NCBI RefSeq assembly: GCF_900162695.1
Contig: NZ_FUIH01000007.1
Span: forward strand, 1,426,001 to 1,490,000
DNA: 64,000 bases
From: Virgibacillus siamensis
GTDB taxonomy: Bacteria > Bacillota > Bacilli > Bacillales > Amphibacillaceae
Reading direction: 5' to 3'
The notes under the pieces are model-generated. The model was given only the letters and a program-made list of their open reading frames with translations, was not told where the DNA came from and did not search any database. The position numbers and the translations under genes are program-made. This document shows positions 1-8,897 of the stretch, in pieces; the first letter of the stretch is position 1; the number at the start of each line of letters is the position of its first letter.

Positions 1-1015
1 AGCTGTCGAGTGAATGACCTAATGCACATTTTGCGGATAGTTTTGCAATTGGACAGGCTGTTGCCTTCGAGGCAAGCGCCGAAGAACGGCTTACTCTCGG
101 ATTTACTTCAATTACATTATATTTTTCGGTTGCCGGATCCAATGCAAACTGAATATTACATGCACCAACAACACCCAAATTCTGAATGATTCTGACTGCA
201 GCTGTTCGAAGTTTAGCATATGCAGTCTCCTGTAAGGTTTGAACAGGCGCAACTACTATGGAATCACCTGTATGAACCCCTACAGGATCCACATTCTCCA
301 TACCGCAAACAATTACACAGTCATTATTCATATCACGAATTACTTCAAATTCAATCTCTTGCCAGCCCTTAATGCTTTTTTCCAGAAGGACTTGATTGAT
401 GGGACTTGCCTGTAGCCCGCTTGCAACAATGGAGCGTAATTCTTCGGCGTCAGCCGCAAAACCCCCGCCGGATCCACCCAGCGTATATGCTGGTCGAACC
501 ATAACCGGATAGCCAATATCAGCTGCCTTATCCAATGCAAATTCGATACTGCTGATAATGTGTGATTCTGGAACAGGTTCTCCCAGTTCATGCATAAGCT
601 GACGGAATTTATCACGGTCTTCACCATTTTGAATGGTTGTCATGGAAGATCCCATTAATTGAACTCCATATTTTTCAAGCAATCCGGAATCACAAACATT
701 CATGGTCAAATTCAGTCCAATCTGACCGCCAAAAGTTCCAATCAAACAGTCAGGCTGTTCTTTCTGAAATATATTTTCGATTGTTTGTACAGTCATTGGC
801 TCCATATAAATGGAATCTGCAACTGTTTCATCAGTCATAATTGTTGCCGGATTATTATTAAGAAGCACCACTTCCATGCCTTCTTCCTTCAATGCCAGGC
901 ATGCCTGTGTACCCGAATAATCAAATTCGGCTGCCTGCCCGATTATAATTGGACCTGACCCAATAACAAGCACTTTTTTCCCTTTATTCAGATTTTCTTT
1001 GCCAATAGCCTTCAT
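1..1015 (-). CDS. carB: Carbamoyl-phosphate synthase large subunit, N-terminal part (cut by window edge)
   Basis: Large subunit of carbamoyl-phosphate synthase, which makes carbamoyl phosphate from bicarbonate, ATP and ammonia supplied by the small subunit CarA. About 338 N-terminal residues are visible and the frame is open to the window edge. The start MKAIGKENLNKGKKVLVIGS leads into the GSGPIIIGQAAEFDYSGTQA segment typical of the first ATP-grasp half, followed by NNNPATIMTD and RPAYTLGGSGGG. The ATG has the SD GAGAGGTG and follows the argD stop by 24 bp, so it belongs to the arginine operon. Odd: carA, normally just before carB in Bacillus arginine operons, is not here. Confidence 0.95.
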   Translation of the reverse strand, partial: MKAIGKENLNKGKKVLVIGSGPIIIGQAAEFDYSGTQACLALKEEGMEVVLLNNNPATIMTDETVADSIYMEPMTVQTIENIFQKEQPDCLIGTFGGQIGLNLTMNVCDSGLLEKYGVQLMGSSMTTIQNGEDRDKFRQLMHELGEPVPESHIISSIEFALDKAADIGYPVMVRPAYTLGGSGGGFAADAEELRSIVASGLQASPINQVLLEKSIKGWQEIEFEVIRDMNNDCVIVCGMENVDPVGVHTGDSIVVAPVQTLQETAYAKLRTAAVRIIQNLGVVGACNIQFALDPATEKYNVIEVNPRVSRSSALASKATACPIAKLSAKCALGHSLDS

Positions 1016-1039
1016 GCGTTTTCACCTCTCTGAAAATAG

Positions 1040-2230
1040 TTATTCGTTGATGTAAAATTTTTCGGATACTGTTTGGAGCACGTTCCTGAACTGTTCACAA
1101 AACAGCGATACATCTTCAGCTGTTACATTAAGTGGTGGAAGTATACGCACTACATTCTGACCTGCCATTGTAACAAGCAGATTTTCTTTTATTGCTGCTT
1201 TCACGATTTGAATTGCCTGCCCATCCACAATAATCCCAATCAGCAGTCCTTTCCCCCGAATCAATTTGATAAATGAATATTCAGCCTGTAAATTCTTCAA
1301 CTCAGCGAAAAGCATTTCGCTCATTTGACCGCAATTTTCCAGAATATTGGACTGAGTCATTTCTGTGACGGTTGCAATTCCTGCTGCAGTTGCCAGCGGA
1401 TTTCCACCGAATGTACTTCCATGACTGCCGGGCTGAAAAGCATTGGCCGTCCCATCTTTTGCAAGCATGGCGCCTATCGGAAAACCAGATCCAAGCCCCT
1501 TTGCAAGGGTTACAATATCTGGTTCAAATCCATACTGTTCATAAGCAAAAAATGTACCGGTCCGCCCCATCCCAGTCTGAATTTCATCAATCATGATAAG
1601 TATTCCTGCATTGGTACATACTTGAACAAGTTCCTCCACCCAACTTTGTTCAGCGGGTATTACACCGCCTTCCCCTTGTACTAATTCGAGCATGACTGCT
1701 GCCGGGGGATTCTCTTTCAGAACATTTAAACTATCAAAATCATTGTAGGTTAAAAAAGTAAACCCCTGCATCAATGGCTCAAATCCGGAATGCAATTTTT
1801 TCTGACCGGTTGCACTCAATGCAGCCAGTGTTCTTCCGTGAAAAGATTGACGGAAAGCAACAATATGCCGGTTGTTTGGGTTATTTGCACGCACCAGCTT
1901 GATTGCCGCTTCATTCGCCTCTGCACCACTGTTGCAAAAAAACACCTGATCCAGGCAGCTATTCGCAGTAAGCAAATCAGCGAGCTGCTGTTGTGGTGCT
2001 ATTTGATATAAATTCGAACAATGCCAAACCTTTTCCAGCTGTGAGGTGATGGAATCCTTAACCACATCGGGAACGTGGCCAAGGTTGCATGTTGCAATAC
2101 CTGCTGTAAAATCCAAATATTTAGTTCCATCTATATCCCATACATAACCGCCTTTAGCCTTATCAACTGTGATTGGAAAACGATTATACGTATTCATCAA
2201 ACTGTTCGTAGGTATATCTGCAAGTGCCAA
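1040..2230 (-). CDS. argD: Acetylornithine aminotransferase
   Basis: PLP-dependent class III aminotransferase converting N-acetylglutamate semialdehyde and glutamate to N-acetylornithine in arginine synthesis. It has 396 residues, the family size. Visible motifs are the cofactor-site GAEANEAAIK, the IDEIQTGMGRTG segment and the Schiff-base lysine in TLAKGLGSGFPIGAM. Start choice: a TTG placed 10 nt after GGAGG, the SD lying over the end of argB (stop TGA just upstream); the next in-frame ATG (2197) has no SD. Fourth gene of argCJBD-carB; translational coupling to argB is likely. Ornithine or succinyl-DAP aminotransferase are alternatives for the family, but context fixes ArgD. Confidence 0.95.
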   Translation of the reverse strand: MALADIPTNSLMNTYNRFPITVDKAKGGYVWDIDGTKYLDFTAGIATCNLGHVPDVVKDSITSQLEKVWHCSNLYQIAPQQQLADLLTANSCLDQVFFCNSGAEANEAAIKLVRANNPNNRHIVAFRQSFHGRTLAALSATGQKKLHSGFEPLMQGFTFLTYNDFDSLNVLKENPPAAVMLELVQGEGGVIPAEQSWVEELVQVCTNAGILIMIDEIQTGMGRTGTFFAYEQYGFEPDIVTLAKGLGSGFPIGAMLAKDGTANAFQPGSHGSTFGGNPLATAAGIATVTEMTQSNILENCGQMSEMLFAELKNLQAEYSFIKLIRGKGLLIGIIVDGQAIQIVKAAIKENLLVTMAGQNVVRILPPLNVTAEDVSLFCEQFRNVLQTVSEKFYINE

Positions 2231-2236
2231 TTAGAT

Positions 2237-3037
2237 TCATCCTCCCTTCTGAATTTCCATCATCTCGTTTTCGCCAATTACTGTACCGACCCTTTTTCCG
2301 GCTATAACATCCGGAATACTGTCTTTTGCAAGTCCATTCAAAATAACAACCTTTTTTACGCCTTGCTGCACACAGTCAAATGCAGCCTGCACTTTTGGAA
2401 TCATACCGCCAAAAATAGATCCATCCGATACCATTTCTTCTGCCTTTCCCTTATCCAATTGATTAACCAGTTTTCCGGAGTCCATCACACCGGAGATATT
2501 GGACACCATATACAACGGTGCATCCAACCGTATTGCGATAGCCGCCGCTGCCAGGTCTGCATTAATATTCCAGCGCTGTCCATATCTATCTGCTGATAAC
2601 GGTGAAAGCACAGGGATAATTTGTTGGGCAGTTATAGCCTTCAATCTGTCGGTATTCACAGCAATAATTTTGCCGACATATCCGAGATGCTGACCCGGTT
2701 TCATTTCCTCTGCCTCCAGCAGCATGCCATCCACACCACTTAATCCGTAAGCAGTACCGCCAGCTTTATTAAGGTTGCGAACAATTTTTTTATTGACCAG
2801 ACCTGACAATACCAATTCGGTTATATCCAGCGTTTCCTCTGTTGTTACGCGCATACCTCCAACAAATTCAACGTCCACATTCAACCTTTGCAAATAATCG
2901 GAAATATGCGGACCGCCACCGTGTACGATAATCGGATTAATGTCATATGATTGAGCCATCTGCACAATATTTTCGTAAAATGATTCCGGAAGTTGATCCA
3001 GAACACTGCCGCCGCATTTAATTATCGTGTATGACAT
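2237..3037 (-). CDS. argB: Acetylglutamate kinase
   Basis: Phosphorylates N-acetylglutamate, the second step of arginine synthesis. It has 266 residues and the amino-acid kinase fold. Visible motifs are IKCGGSVLDQL at the N terminus (phosphate-binding lysine and GG), HGGGPHISDYL, the NINADLAAAAIA stretch and GGMIPKVQAA near the C terminus. The reading frame stays open to 3133, but the family-matching start MSYTIIKCGG at 3037 has an excellent SD (AGGGGG, 6 nt upstream). That choice removes an apparent 83-bp overlap with argJ and leaves a 13-bp gap. Confidence 0.96.
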   Translation of the reverse strand: MSYTIIKCGGSVLDQLPESFYENIVQMAQSYDINPIIVHGGGPHISDYLQRLNVDVEFVGGMRVTTEETLDITELVLSGLVNKKIVRNLNKAGGTAYGLSGVDGMLLEAEEMKPGQHLGYVGKIIAVNTDRLKAITAQQIIPVLSPLSADRYGQRWNINADLAAAAIAIRLDAPLYMVSNISGVMDSGKLVNQLDKGKAEEMVSDGSIFGGMIPKVQAAFDCVQQGVKKVVILNGLAKDSIPDVIAGKRVGTVIGENEMMEIQKGG

Positions 3038-3050
3038 GTCAAAACCCCCT

Positions 3051-4286
3051 TTAGGTTCGATAGGAAGCGTTGATTCGTACATACTCGTACGAAAGGTCAC
3101 ATCCCCATGAATAAGCTTCCTCTTGCCCTTCATTCAAATCAACCGTTATGTGAATTTCTTTTTCATGTTTCAGATAGTTCTGAACAACTGGTTCATCAAA
3201 AGCCAAAGGTAATCCATAACGGACGATTTCGATATCCCCCAATGACACGGATACTTTTTTTGTATTAAACGGGATACCACTGTAGCCTGCCGCGCAAATA
3301 ATTCTGCCCCAGTTAACATCCGCTCCAAAAATTGCCGTTTTCACAAGACTGGAACCGACAATCGATTTTCCGATTGCTTGTGCGTTTTTACGCAATTGGC
3401 ATCCCTTCACATAAACTTCCACCAGTTTTGTTGCACCTTCACCGTCACGTGCGATTTGTTTTGCCAGTTCCTTGCACACAATTGACAATCCATGCTGAAA
3501 CAATTCCAAATCTTCCTTGTTTCTCATGGTTATTGTTTGGTTACCGGCCATCCCATTGGCCATCACCATCACGGTATCATTCGTACTGGTGTCACCATCG
3601 ACTGTAATAGCATTAAACGTCTTATTAACAGTGGTACGGAGTGTATGGTCAAGCGCTTCTGTTTCAATCGCAGCATCTGTTGTTACAAAAGCAAGCATAG
3701 TTGCCATATTCGGATTGATCATTCCGGAACCTTTCGCAGACCCTCCGATGGTAACGGTCTTTTCATTTATTACCAGCTGTACATAGGCGGTTTTTGTAAA
3801 CGTATCTGTCGTCAATATAGCCTGATTAAAATCATTGCATGAAGCCATATCAAGCGTAATTTGATCAATCCCATTCCGGATTTTATGCATCGGAAGCTGC
3901 TCCCCGATTACACCGGTTGAATTAACAGCAACATGGTAATCCTGCAGCCCCATTTTTTCGGCAAACCAATGCCTCATCTGGTAAGCATTCTGAAGTCCCT
4001 CTTCACCAGTACAGGCATTAGCCACTGCCGAGTTGACAATCAACCCCTGAAGCGATTTTCCTGCTGCAATAGTTTCCTTGGTCACCTGCAAAGGTGCAGC
4101 CTGAAATAGATTGGTTGTATATACTGCCGAAGCAGTAGCTGGAACTTCCGAAAACAACCAGCCAAGATCTTTCCGTTTCCTGCGCATACCACAATGCAGC
4201 CCACCGGCATGAAATCCTCTTGCTGCTGTTACCCCTTCTTCCATCACTGTCAATTTGCCAGCAGGCTGTTTTATTTTTACCGCCAT
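3051..4286 (-). CDS. argJ: Bifunctional ornithine acetyltransferase / N-acetylglutamate synthase
   Basis: ArgJ recycles the acetyl group from acetylornithine to glutamate; bifunctional forms also acetylate glutamate with acetyl-CoA. It has 411 residues. The precursor cleaves itself at the conserved Ala-Thr bond inside NPNMATMLAF, where the Thr becomes the nucleophile of the beta subunit; KGSGM lies just before. Other family blocks are NSAVANACTG, NSTGVIGEQLPM and VDGDTSTNDT. The ATG has a GGGAGGG SD. It lies 15 bp after argC. Whether this copy is mono- or bifunctional cannot be told from sequence alone; no argA is seen in the window. Confidence 0.96.
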   Translation of the reverse strand: MAVKIKQPAGKLTVMEEGVTAARGFHAGGLHCGMRRKRKDLGWLFSEVPATASAVYTTNLFQAAPLQVTKETIAAGKSLQGLIVNSAVANACTGEEGLQNAYQMRHWFAEKMGLQDYHVAVNSTGVIGEQLPMHKIRNGIDQITLDMASCNDFNQAILTTDTFTKTAYVQLVINEKTVTIGGSAKGSGMINPNMATMLAFVTTDAAIETEALDHTLRTTVNKTFNAITVDGDTSTNDTVMVMANGMAGNQTITMRNKEDLELFQHGLSIVCKELAKQIARDGEGATKLVEVYVKGCQLRKNAQAIGKSIVGSSLVKTAIFGADVNWGRIICAAGYSGIPFNTKKVSVSLGDIEIVRYGLPLAFDEPVVQNYLKHEKEIHITVDLNEGQEEAYSWGCDLSYEYVRINASYRT

Positions 4287-4301
4287 GAATTATTCCCTCC
4301 C

Positions 4302-5342
4302 TTATGGATAGACAGGTACTGTATCAAGACCTGTTTGTTCATCCCAGCCATTGATCAGATTCATATTTTGTATAGCCTGTGTAGCAGCGCCTTTTCCAAG
4401 GTTGTCAATGACAGAGATTATTGACAATACATTTGTACGCTTGTCGACTGAAATGCCGATATCACAATAATTTGTTCCATAAACATCTTTTGTTGCCGGC
4501 AGATTACTCTCTGGTCTGATCCTGATAAATGAATCATCCTTATAAAATTCCTCATATAATTGAATGACTCCCGTGCTTGATATCGTTTTATCAAGCTGTA
4601 TATAAACTGTACATAAGATTCCTCTTGTCATTGGAACAATATGCGGATTAAAACTAATTCTCGAATCCGTTCCTGTTATCTCCGCGGCAGCCTGTTCCAT
4701 TTCGGGTGTATGACGGTGACTTCCCAGGTTATAGGCTTTCGTATTTTCGTTTATCTCTGCATAGATAATTCCCGTTGATGGTTTCCTGCCTGCTCCGGAT
4801 ACACCTGTTTTCCCATCAACAATAATTGGAACGGAAAGGTTCGCCAAATTTGATTTCAGTGCGGGTGCCATCCCTAACATTGCCGCTGTTGGATAACAAC
4901 CGGGATTGGATATAAACGAACTCTTTTTTATTTTGTTCCGGTATAATTCAGGCAGTCCATATGTTGCTTTTTCCAGATATTCCTGTGGCGCAGGTGTATT
5001 TTTATACCATTCCATGTATATACTGCCGTTTTTCAAACGAAAATCCCCTGACAAATCAATACATTGAATCCCTTTATCCGCAAAATCGGGGGCATGATTT
5101 TTGGCTATACCGGCTGGAGTTGCAAAAAATAAAATATCGACCTGTTCACTAATTTCACTTGCATTAAACCCATTCAATGGCAAGTCAAGAATAGTGTGGA
5201 ACTGCGGAAATTGTTCCGTTAATTGTTCGCCCTGAGTTGAGTTGGAAACAAGTAATTCAAGCGAAACATTTGGATGGTTATGTAAATTTCGAAGGAGTTC
5301 TCCCCCTCCATAACCACTTGCCCCGATAATACCTACCCTCAT
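4302..5342 (-). CDS. argC: N-acetyl-gamma-glutamyl-phosphate reductase
   Basis: NADPH-dependent reductase giving N-acetylglutamate semialdehyde. It has 346 residues. The nucleotide-binding start MRVGIIGASGYGGGELLRNL and the active-site cysteine in SNPGCYPTAAML are visible, as is GKTGVSGAGRKP. The start at 5342 has the SD GGAGAG; an upstream in-frame extension to 5384 would run through the promoter and ARG boxes, so it is rejected. First gene of the arginine operon, 28 bp downstream of the operator region. Confidence 0.96.
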   Translation of the reverse strand: MRVGIIGASGYGGGELLRNLHNHPNVSLELLVSNSTQGEQLTEQFPQFHTILDLPLNGFNASEISEQVDILFFATPAGIAKNHAPDFADKGIQCIDLSGDFRLKNGSIYMEWYKNTPAPQEYLEKATYGLPELYRNKIKKSSFISNPGCYPTAAMLGMAPALKSNLANLSVPIIVDGKTGVSGAGRKPSTGIIYAEINENTKAYNLGSHRHTPEMEQAAAEITGTDSRISFNPHIVPMTRGILCTVYIQLDKTISSTGVIQLYEEFYKDDSFIRIRPESNLPATKDVYGTNYCDIGISVDKRTNVLSIISVIDNLGKGAATQAIQNMNLINGWDEQTGLDTVPVYP

Positions 5343-5369
5343 GAATATCTCTCCTCGAAAAATGATTTG

Positions 5370-5404
5370 AGAATAATTATACATAAATATGTATAATTAT
5401 TCAA
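5370..5404 (-). promoter_or_regulatory. argC promoter overlapped by two tandem ARG boxes (ArgR/AhrC operator)
   Basis: On the minus strand, TTGAAT (5399-5404) and TATAAT (5376-5381) stand 17 bp apart, a strong housekeeping promoter. Two ARG-box-like elements cover it: TGAATAATTATACA (5390-5403, read on minus) and TGTATAATTATTCT (5370-5383). Their centres are 20 bp apart, two helical turns, as expected for a hexameric ArgR contacting paired boxes. One box covers the -35 and the other the -10, so arginine-bound ArgR (gene at 30392-30841) should exclude RNA polymerase. Confidence 0.85.
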
Positions 5405-5651
5405 CGGTAAATTTATAATTTTCTATTTTAAAAAATTACGTCCTTAGACTGGTGATCGGATGGTATGTATCGCACCAATAAAATAGTCTTAAACTGCCAA
5501 TAGTGATGTACATGAAACGTTTCTAATTGGAATCTTAAAATTCCGGGAGTGTTAGTCGACCGCTGCGGAAATACACTTCGCTTTATTTCTACCCTGAGAC
5601 GGAAGTTTTTCAAAACCTCTGTACTCGTTTAACACTGCGAATGTCGAGAAA
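5405..5651. other. Intergenic stretch without a gene
   Basis: Between the argC promoter and the bstA terminator no reading frame has an SD or family similarity. A stretch around 5550-5600 (CGACCGCTGCGGAAATACAC and following) resembles the GC-richer intergenic repeat fragments common in Bacillaceae, but only a degenerate piece is present, so it is not called as a repeat. Confidence 0.4.
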
Positions 5652-5693
5652 CAAAAAAATCCATTTTGAATAAAAATTTAATCAAAATGGATT
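5652..5693 (-). terminator. Rho-independent terminator of bstA
   Basis: A perfect 12-bp stem (AATCCATTTTGA with TCAAAATGGATT) and an AT-rich loop are followed on the minus strand by a run of seven T. It lies 75 bp after the bstA stop. Confidence 0.8.
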
Positions 5694-5767
5694 CATTCTC
5701 CTGAGGGTTATGCATTTTTTTATAAAAGGTCTGATTAATTACTGTTGATCAGCCTTTATTCATATTA

Positions 5768-6277
5768 CTAATTATTCAACGCAATTTTTATATGTTCCAG
5801 GTGGTGCTCTTCGTGCCAAGCTAATTTTGCAACCTTTGTCGCAACTGTTATTTTACCGTTTTGCCGGTGCGTAAAAGCCCGATCCAATTGCTCTTCCGTT
5901 AAGGTGTGCCCTAAAGATACGATACGCGCATTTATACCTTCCAGCATTTTAATGGAACTTTCAACAGGAAGCTTTGTATCCGGTTGAATAGCCCACTTTT
6001 CTTGATCAAAAGCTGGTACTGTTGGATTCTCATCTGTTAAAGCGAGCTTTAAACGTTGATACATATTCAACTGAGAATCGGCAATATGATGAACAAGCTG
6101 ACGAACTGTCCAACTGCCATCACGATATGTTTTGCTTAATTCCTCGTCACTTAATGCGTCAACCGTTTCTCTCAATCGCATCGTGTACGTTTCAATTTCT
6201 TTTAGCCATTCCTGAACATTCTCCAATGATACTTCGTTCGGAACTTGTAATTCCCCAATTGGAAATCTTACATTCAT
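5768..6277 (-). CDS. bstA: YfiT/BstA-type DinB-superfamily protein, probable bacillithiol S-transferase
   Basis: Four-helix DinB-superfamily metalloenzyme. The YfiT branch in B. subtilis (BstA) transfers bacillithiol to electrophiles for detoxification. It has 169 residues. Metal-ligand histidines are visible in VRQLVHHIADS and in the C-terminal HEEHHLEHIKIAL. The YfiT-like start NVRFPIGELQVP is recognisable. The start at 6277 has the SD GAGGGG; a longer frame to 6310 lacks one. It is monocistronic with its own terminator. Despite the superfamily name it is unrelated to DNA polymerase IV next door. Substrate is inferred from family only. Confidence 0.8.
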   Translation of the reverse strand: MNVRFPIGELQVPNEVSLENVQEWLKEIETYTMRLRETVDALSDEELSKTYRDGSWTVRQLVHHIADSQLNMYQRLKLALTDENPTVPAFDQEKWAIQPDTKLPVESSIKMLEGINARIVSLGHTLTEEQLDRAFTHRQNGKITVATKVAKLAWHEEHHLEHIKIALNN

Positions 6278-6388
6278 TTTTAATCCCCTCTTCTCTATTA
6301 TTATTTTCACTATGCATTAAAACCTTTTATATATAGTAACATAAATGTATTACTGAATAGCACGGTACAACTCAATGATTTATCGACT

Positions 6389-7639
6389 TCAATCTTTATA
6401 GTCATCCAAAAAGTCCTTTTGAAAACTCGTTCTGGGCTGTTGATCATCTTTTTGCTCATTTTTTAATTGCTTAAACGTACTATTTCCGTATTTTTCGTTG
6501 AGCTTTTCAATAGCTTCATACAGATTTTCCTTCTTTGCTTCCTTTTCATACGTAAACAAACTTAATTGTTGAGCTATATACCTTTTCTCCTCTACATCCT
6601 GGACGGTTATTCCAAGTAAACGAATTGGGTCTAAATTCCAGTGCTTTTGCAGCAATTCATTGGCGAAATACAAAATATCTTGTTTATTTTCAATATAGCT
6701 GTGCAGCTTTTTGCTGCGGGTGATTGTTCTCCGGTCATAATAACGGATTGTAATCTGGATACTTTTTCCTGCTGCTTGTTTGCGTTTCATGCGGCGTTCC
6801 ACATTTTCGGCAAGCAGATTCATCAGTTTGCGAATTTCAGCATCATCTGTAGTATCAGCCGGCAATGTTTGTGAACTTCCGATACTTTTGAATTCATGAA
6901 CAGCGTCAGGATCAACTGGTCTTGTATCAATTCCATTAGCACGGTTTTGCAGACGTTCACCGTTAATACCAAGCACCTGTTTTAATTGATATAAATCACC
7001 GTTTGCCAAGTCCCCAATTGTGTTTATATTGATTCCCTGCAGTTTTGCAGCAGTTTTTTCACCAACACCGTACATTTCCGCTATCGGCAACGGCCAAAGT
7101 TTACGAGACAAATCCCTTTTGCGCAATACGGTTATCCCCATCGGCTTTTTCATATCGGAGGCCATTTTAGCCAAAAATTTATTTGGCGCAATTCCAATAC
7201 TGCTCGGCAAATCCAACTCCCGTTTTATTCTGCCTTGAAGATTCTTGGCAATTTCCAGTGGGTTCCCAAGTTCTTGACAGTCTGTGACGTCCATGTACCC
7301 CTCATCAATGGAGACTGGCTGCACAAGCGCGGTAATTCCGGCCATCATTTTAAAAATCTCACGGGAAGCGGTACGATATCGATCGAAATTCGGGCGGAGC
7401 ACCAGCAATTCCGGACATAATCGTCTTGCTTGCCATAACGGCATTGTTGTTTTAACCCCTTTTGCTCTCGCTTCATAACTGCTTGTTACAACAATCCCCT
7501 TTCGTTCTTCGGGATTTCCAGCGATTGCCAAAGGGATGCCCTTTAATTTCGGGTTATACGCCATCTCGACAGATGCATAAAATGAATTCATGTCCACATG
7601 AAAAATAACCCTGCCTTTTTTTGGATACCATTGCTGCAT
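6389..7639 (-). CDS. dinB: DNA polymerase IV (Y family)
   Basis: Error-prone translesion DNA polymerase, corresponding in position to B. subtilis yqjH. It has 416 residues. Catalytic acidic residues sit in FHVDMNSFYASVE and in VSIDEGYMDVTD; SIGIAPNKFLAKMASDMKKP is the family signature. Near the C terminus QLSLF is a classic beta-clamp-binding motif. The start at 7639 (MQQWYPKKG) has AAAGGA 8 nt upstream; the ATG at 7648 overlaps that SD. No LexA-type box was recognised upstream. Confidence 0.93.
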   Translation of the reverse strand: MQQWYPKKGRVIFHVDMNSFYASVEMAYNPKLKGIPLAIAGNPEERKGIVVTSSYEARAKGVKTTMPLWQARRLCPELLVLRPNFDRYRTASREIFKMMAGITALVQPVSIDEGYMDVTDCQELGNPLEIAKNLQGRIKRELDLPSSIGIAPNKFLAKMASDMKKPMGITVLRKRDLSRKLWPLPIAEMYGVGEKTAAKLQGININTIGDLANGDLYQLKQVLGINGERLQNRANGIDTRPVDPDAVHEFKSIGSSQTLPADTTDDAEIRKLMNLLAENVERRMKRKQAAGKSIQITIRYYDRRTITRSKKLHSYIENKQDILYFANELLQKHWNLDPIRLLGITVQDVEEKRYIAQQLSLFTYEKEAKKENLYEAIEKLNEKYGNSTFKQLKNEQKDDQQPRTSFQKDFLDDYKD

Positions 7640-7686
7640 GCATAACATCCTTTGCGAACATCCGTTTGTTAATTAAATTATAACAT

Positions 7687-7725
7687 AAAATAACCCCTAT
7701 GATGGATACATAGGAGTTATTTTCA
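7687..7725 (-). terminator. Rho-independent terminator after yqjE
   Basis: A 13-bp stem (AATAACTCCTATG with CATAGGGGTTATT on minus, one G-T pair) ends in TTATTTTA. It closes the methylmalonyl-CoA operon, 28 bp beyond the yqjE stop, and separates it from dinB. Confidence 0.7.
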
Positions 7726-7752
7726 CTGTGAATGCCTCGGCTGAATATAAAA

Positions 7753-8877
7753 TTATTTGGCTGCCTCTTCCACAATAGCAGTGACCATTTCCGTGATTTT
7801 GACCAATTCATCGACCGGAATCCGCTCATTCGTTGTATGAATTTCTTCATAACCAACTGCCAGATTTACTGTTGGTATTCCTAATCCTGCAATAACATTT
7901 GCATCGCTTCCGCCGCCACTTTTCAGCAATTTGCTTTCACGGCCGATTTTTTTAGCAGCACGTTTTGCCACTTCAACTACTTCATCACCGTCCTGCTGCT
8001 TAAATCCCGGGTACATAACAGTAACTTCAACATCTGCAGATCCACCAAGTTCCTGAGCAGTTGTTTCAAAAGCATCCTTCATTTTGGCAACCTGTTCTTC
8101 CATTTTGTCCGGAATCAGTGATCTTGCTTCAGCAAGTACCTCGACATGATCACACACAATATTCGTTTGCTTGCCGCCTTCAAACCGGCCGATATTTGCG
8201 GTAGTATCCTCGTCAATTCGGCCGAGCGGCATTTTGGCTATAGCTTTAGCAGTCAAGGTAATTGCGGAAACTCCCTTTTCCGGCGCTACCCCTGCATGTG
8301 CTGTCCTTCCCTTTACCGTTGCAAACAGTTTCGCTTGAGTTGGTGCTGCAACGATGATGTCACCAACTGTTCCATTACTGTCAATTGCATAACCATATTT
8401 AGCATTCAGAAGAGAGCCATCCAATGCCTTTGCCCCAACAAGACCAGACTCTTCCCCAACAGTAATTACAAATTGTATATCGCCGTGCTCTATATTATTT
8501 TCCTTTAACGTACGTATTGTTTCGAATATTGCCGCAAGCCCGGCTTTATCGTCAGCTCCTAAAATCGTAGTCCCGTCAGATACAATGTATCCATCGTCTA
8601 TGGAAGGTTTGATGCCGTTTCCGGGAACAACCGTATCCATATGGGATGTGAAATAAATTGGATCTGCATCCTGTTTAGTTCCTTTTAACGTGCAGATCAG
8701 ATTACCGGCGCCATGCCCCGTTGTATCCTTACTGTTATCTTCTGTAACTTCCAAACCTAAGTCTATGAACTTTTTGGTCAGTACCTCGGCAATTTTTGTT
8801 TCGTGTTTTGTTTCCGAGTCAATTTGAACGAGTTCAAAAAATTCATCAATCAGTCTGTCTTTATTAATAACTGTCAT
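7753..8877 (-). CDS. yqjE: M20-family metallopeptidase, tripeptidase-like (YqjE)
   Basis: Zinc-dependent exopeptidase of the PepT/M20 family, 374 residues. Metal-site motifs in order are SHMDTVVPG, GADDKAGLAA, VGEESGLVGA and DSNG, with the late histidine in EEIHTTNERI. Its ATG has the SD GGAGG. It is last in the mutA-mutB/mce-mmdA-yqjE operon, 20 bp after mmdA, the same order as in B. subtilis relatives. The link between this peptidase and propionyl-CoA metabolism is unexplained; true substrate unknown. Confidence 0.88.
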   Translation of the reverse strand: MTVINKDRLIDEFFELVQIDSETKHETKIAEVLTKKFIDLGLEVTEDNSKDTTGHGAGNLICTLKGTKQDADPIYFTSHMDTVVPGNGIKPSIDDGYIVSDGTTILGADDKAGLAAIFETIRTLKENNIEHGDIQFVITVGEESGLVGAKALDGSLLNAKYGYAIDSNGTVGDIIVAAPTQAKLFATVKGRTAHAGVAPEKGVSAITLTAKAIAKMPLGRIDEDTTANIGRFEGGKQTNIVCDHVEVLAEARSLIPDKMEEQVAKMKDAFETTAQELGGSADVEVTVMYPGFKQQDGDEVVEVAKRAAKKIGRESKLLKSGGGSDANVIAGLGIPTVNLAVGYEEIHTTNERIPVDELVKITEMVTAIVEEAAK

Positions 8878-8897
8878 CGTTGTACCTCCTGGTCTGA

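Noticed and set aside
3037..3133. Apparent 83-bp argB/argJ overlap
   Set aside because: It is caused by taking the longest frame; the true argB start at 3037 with strong SD removes it.
5428..5613. 61-codon minus-strand frame upstream of argC
   Set aside because: No SD, no similarity, and it covers repeat-like intergenic sequence.
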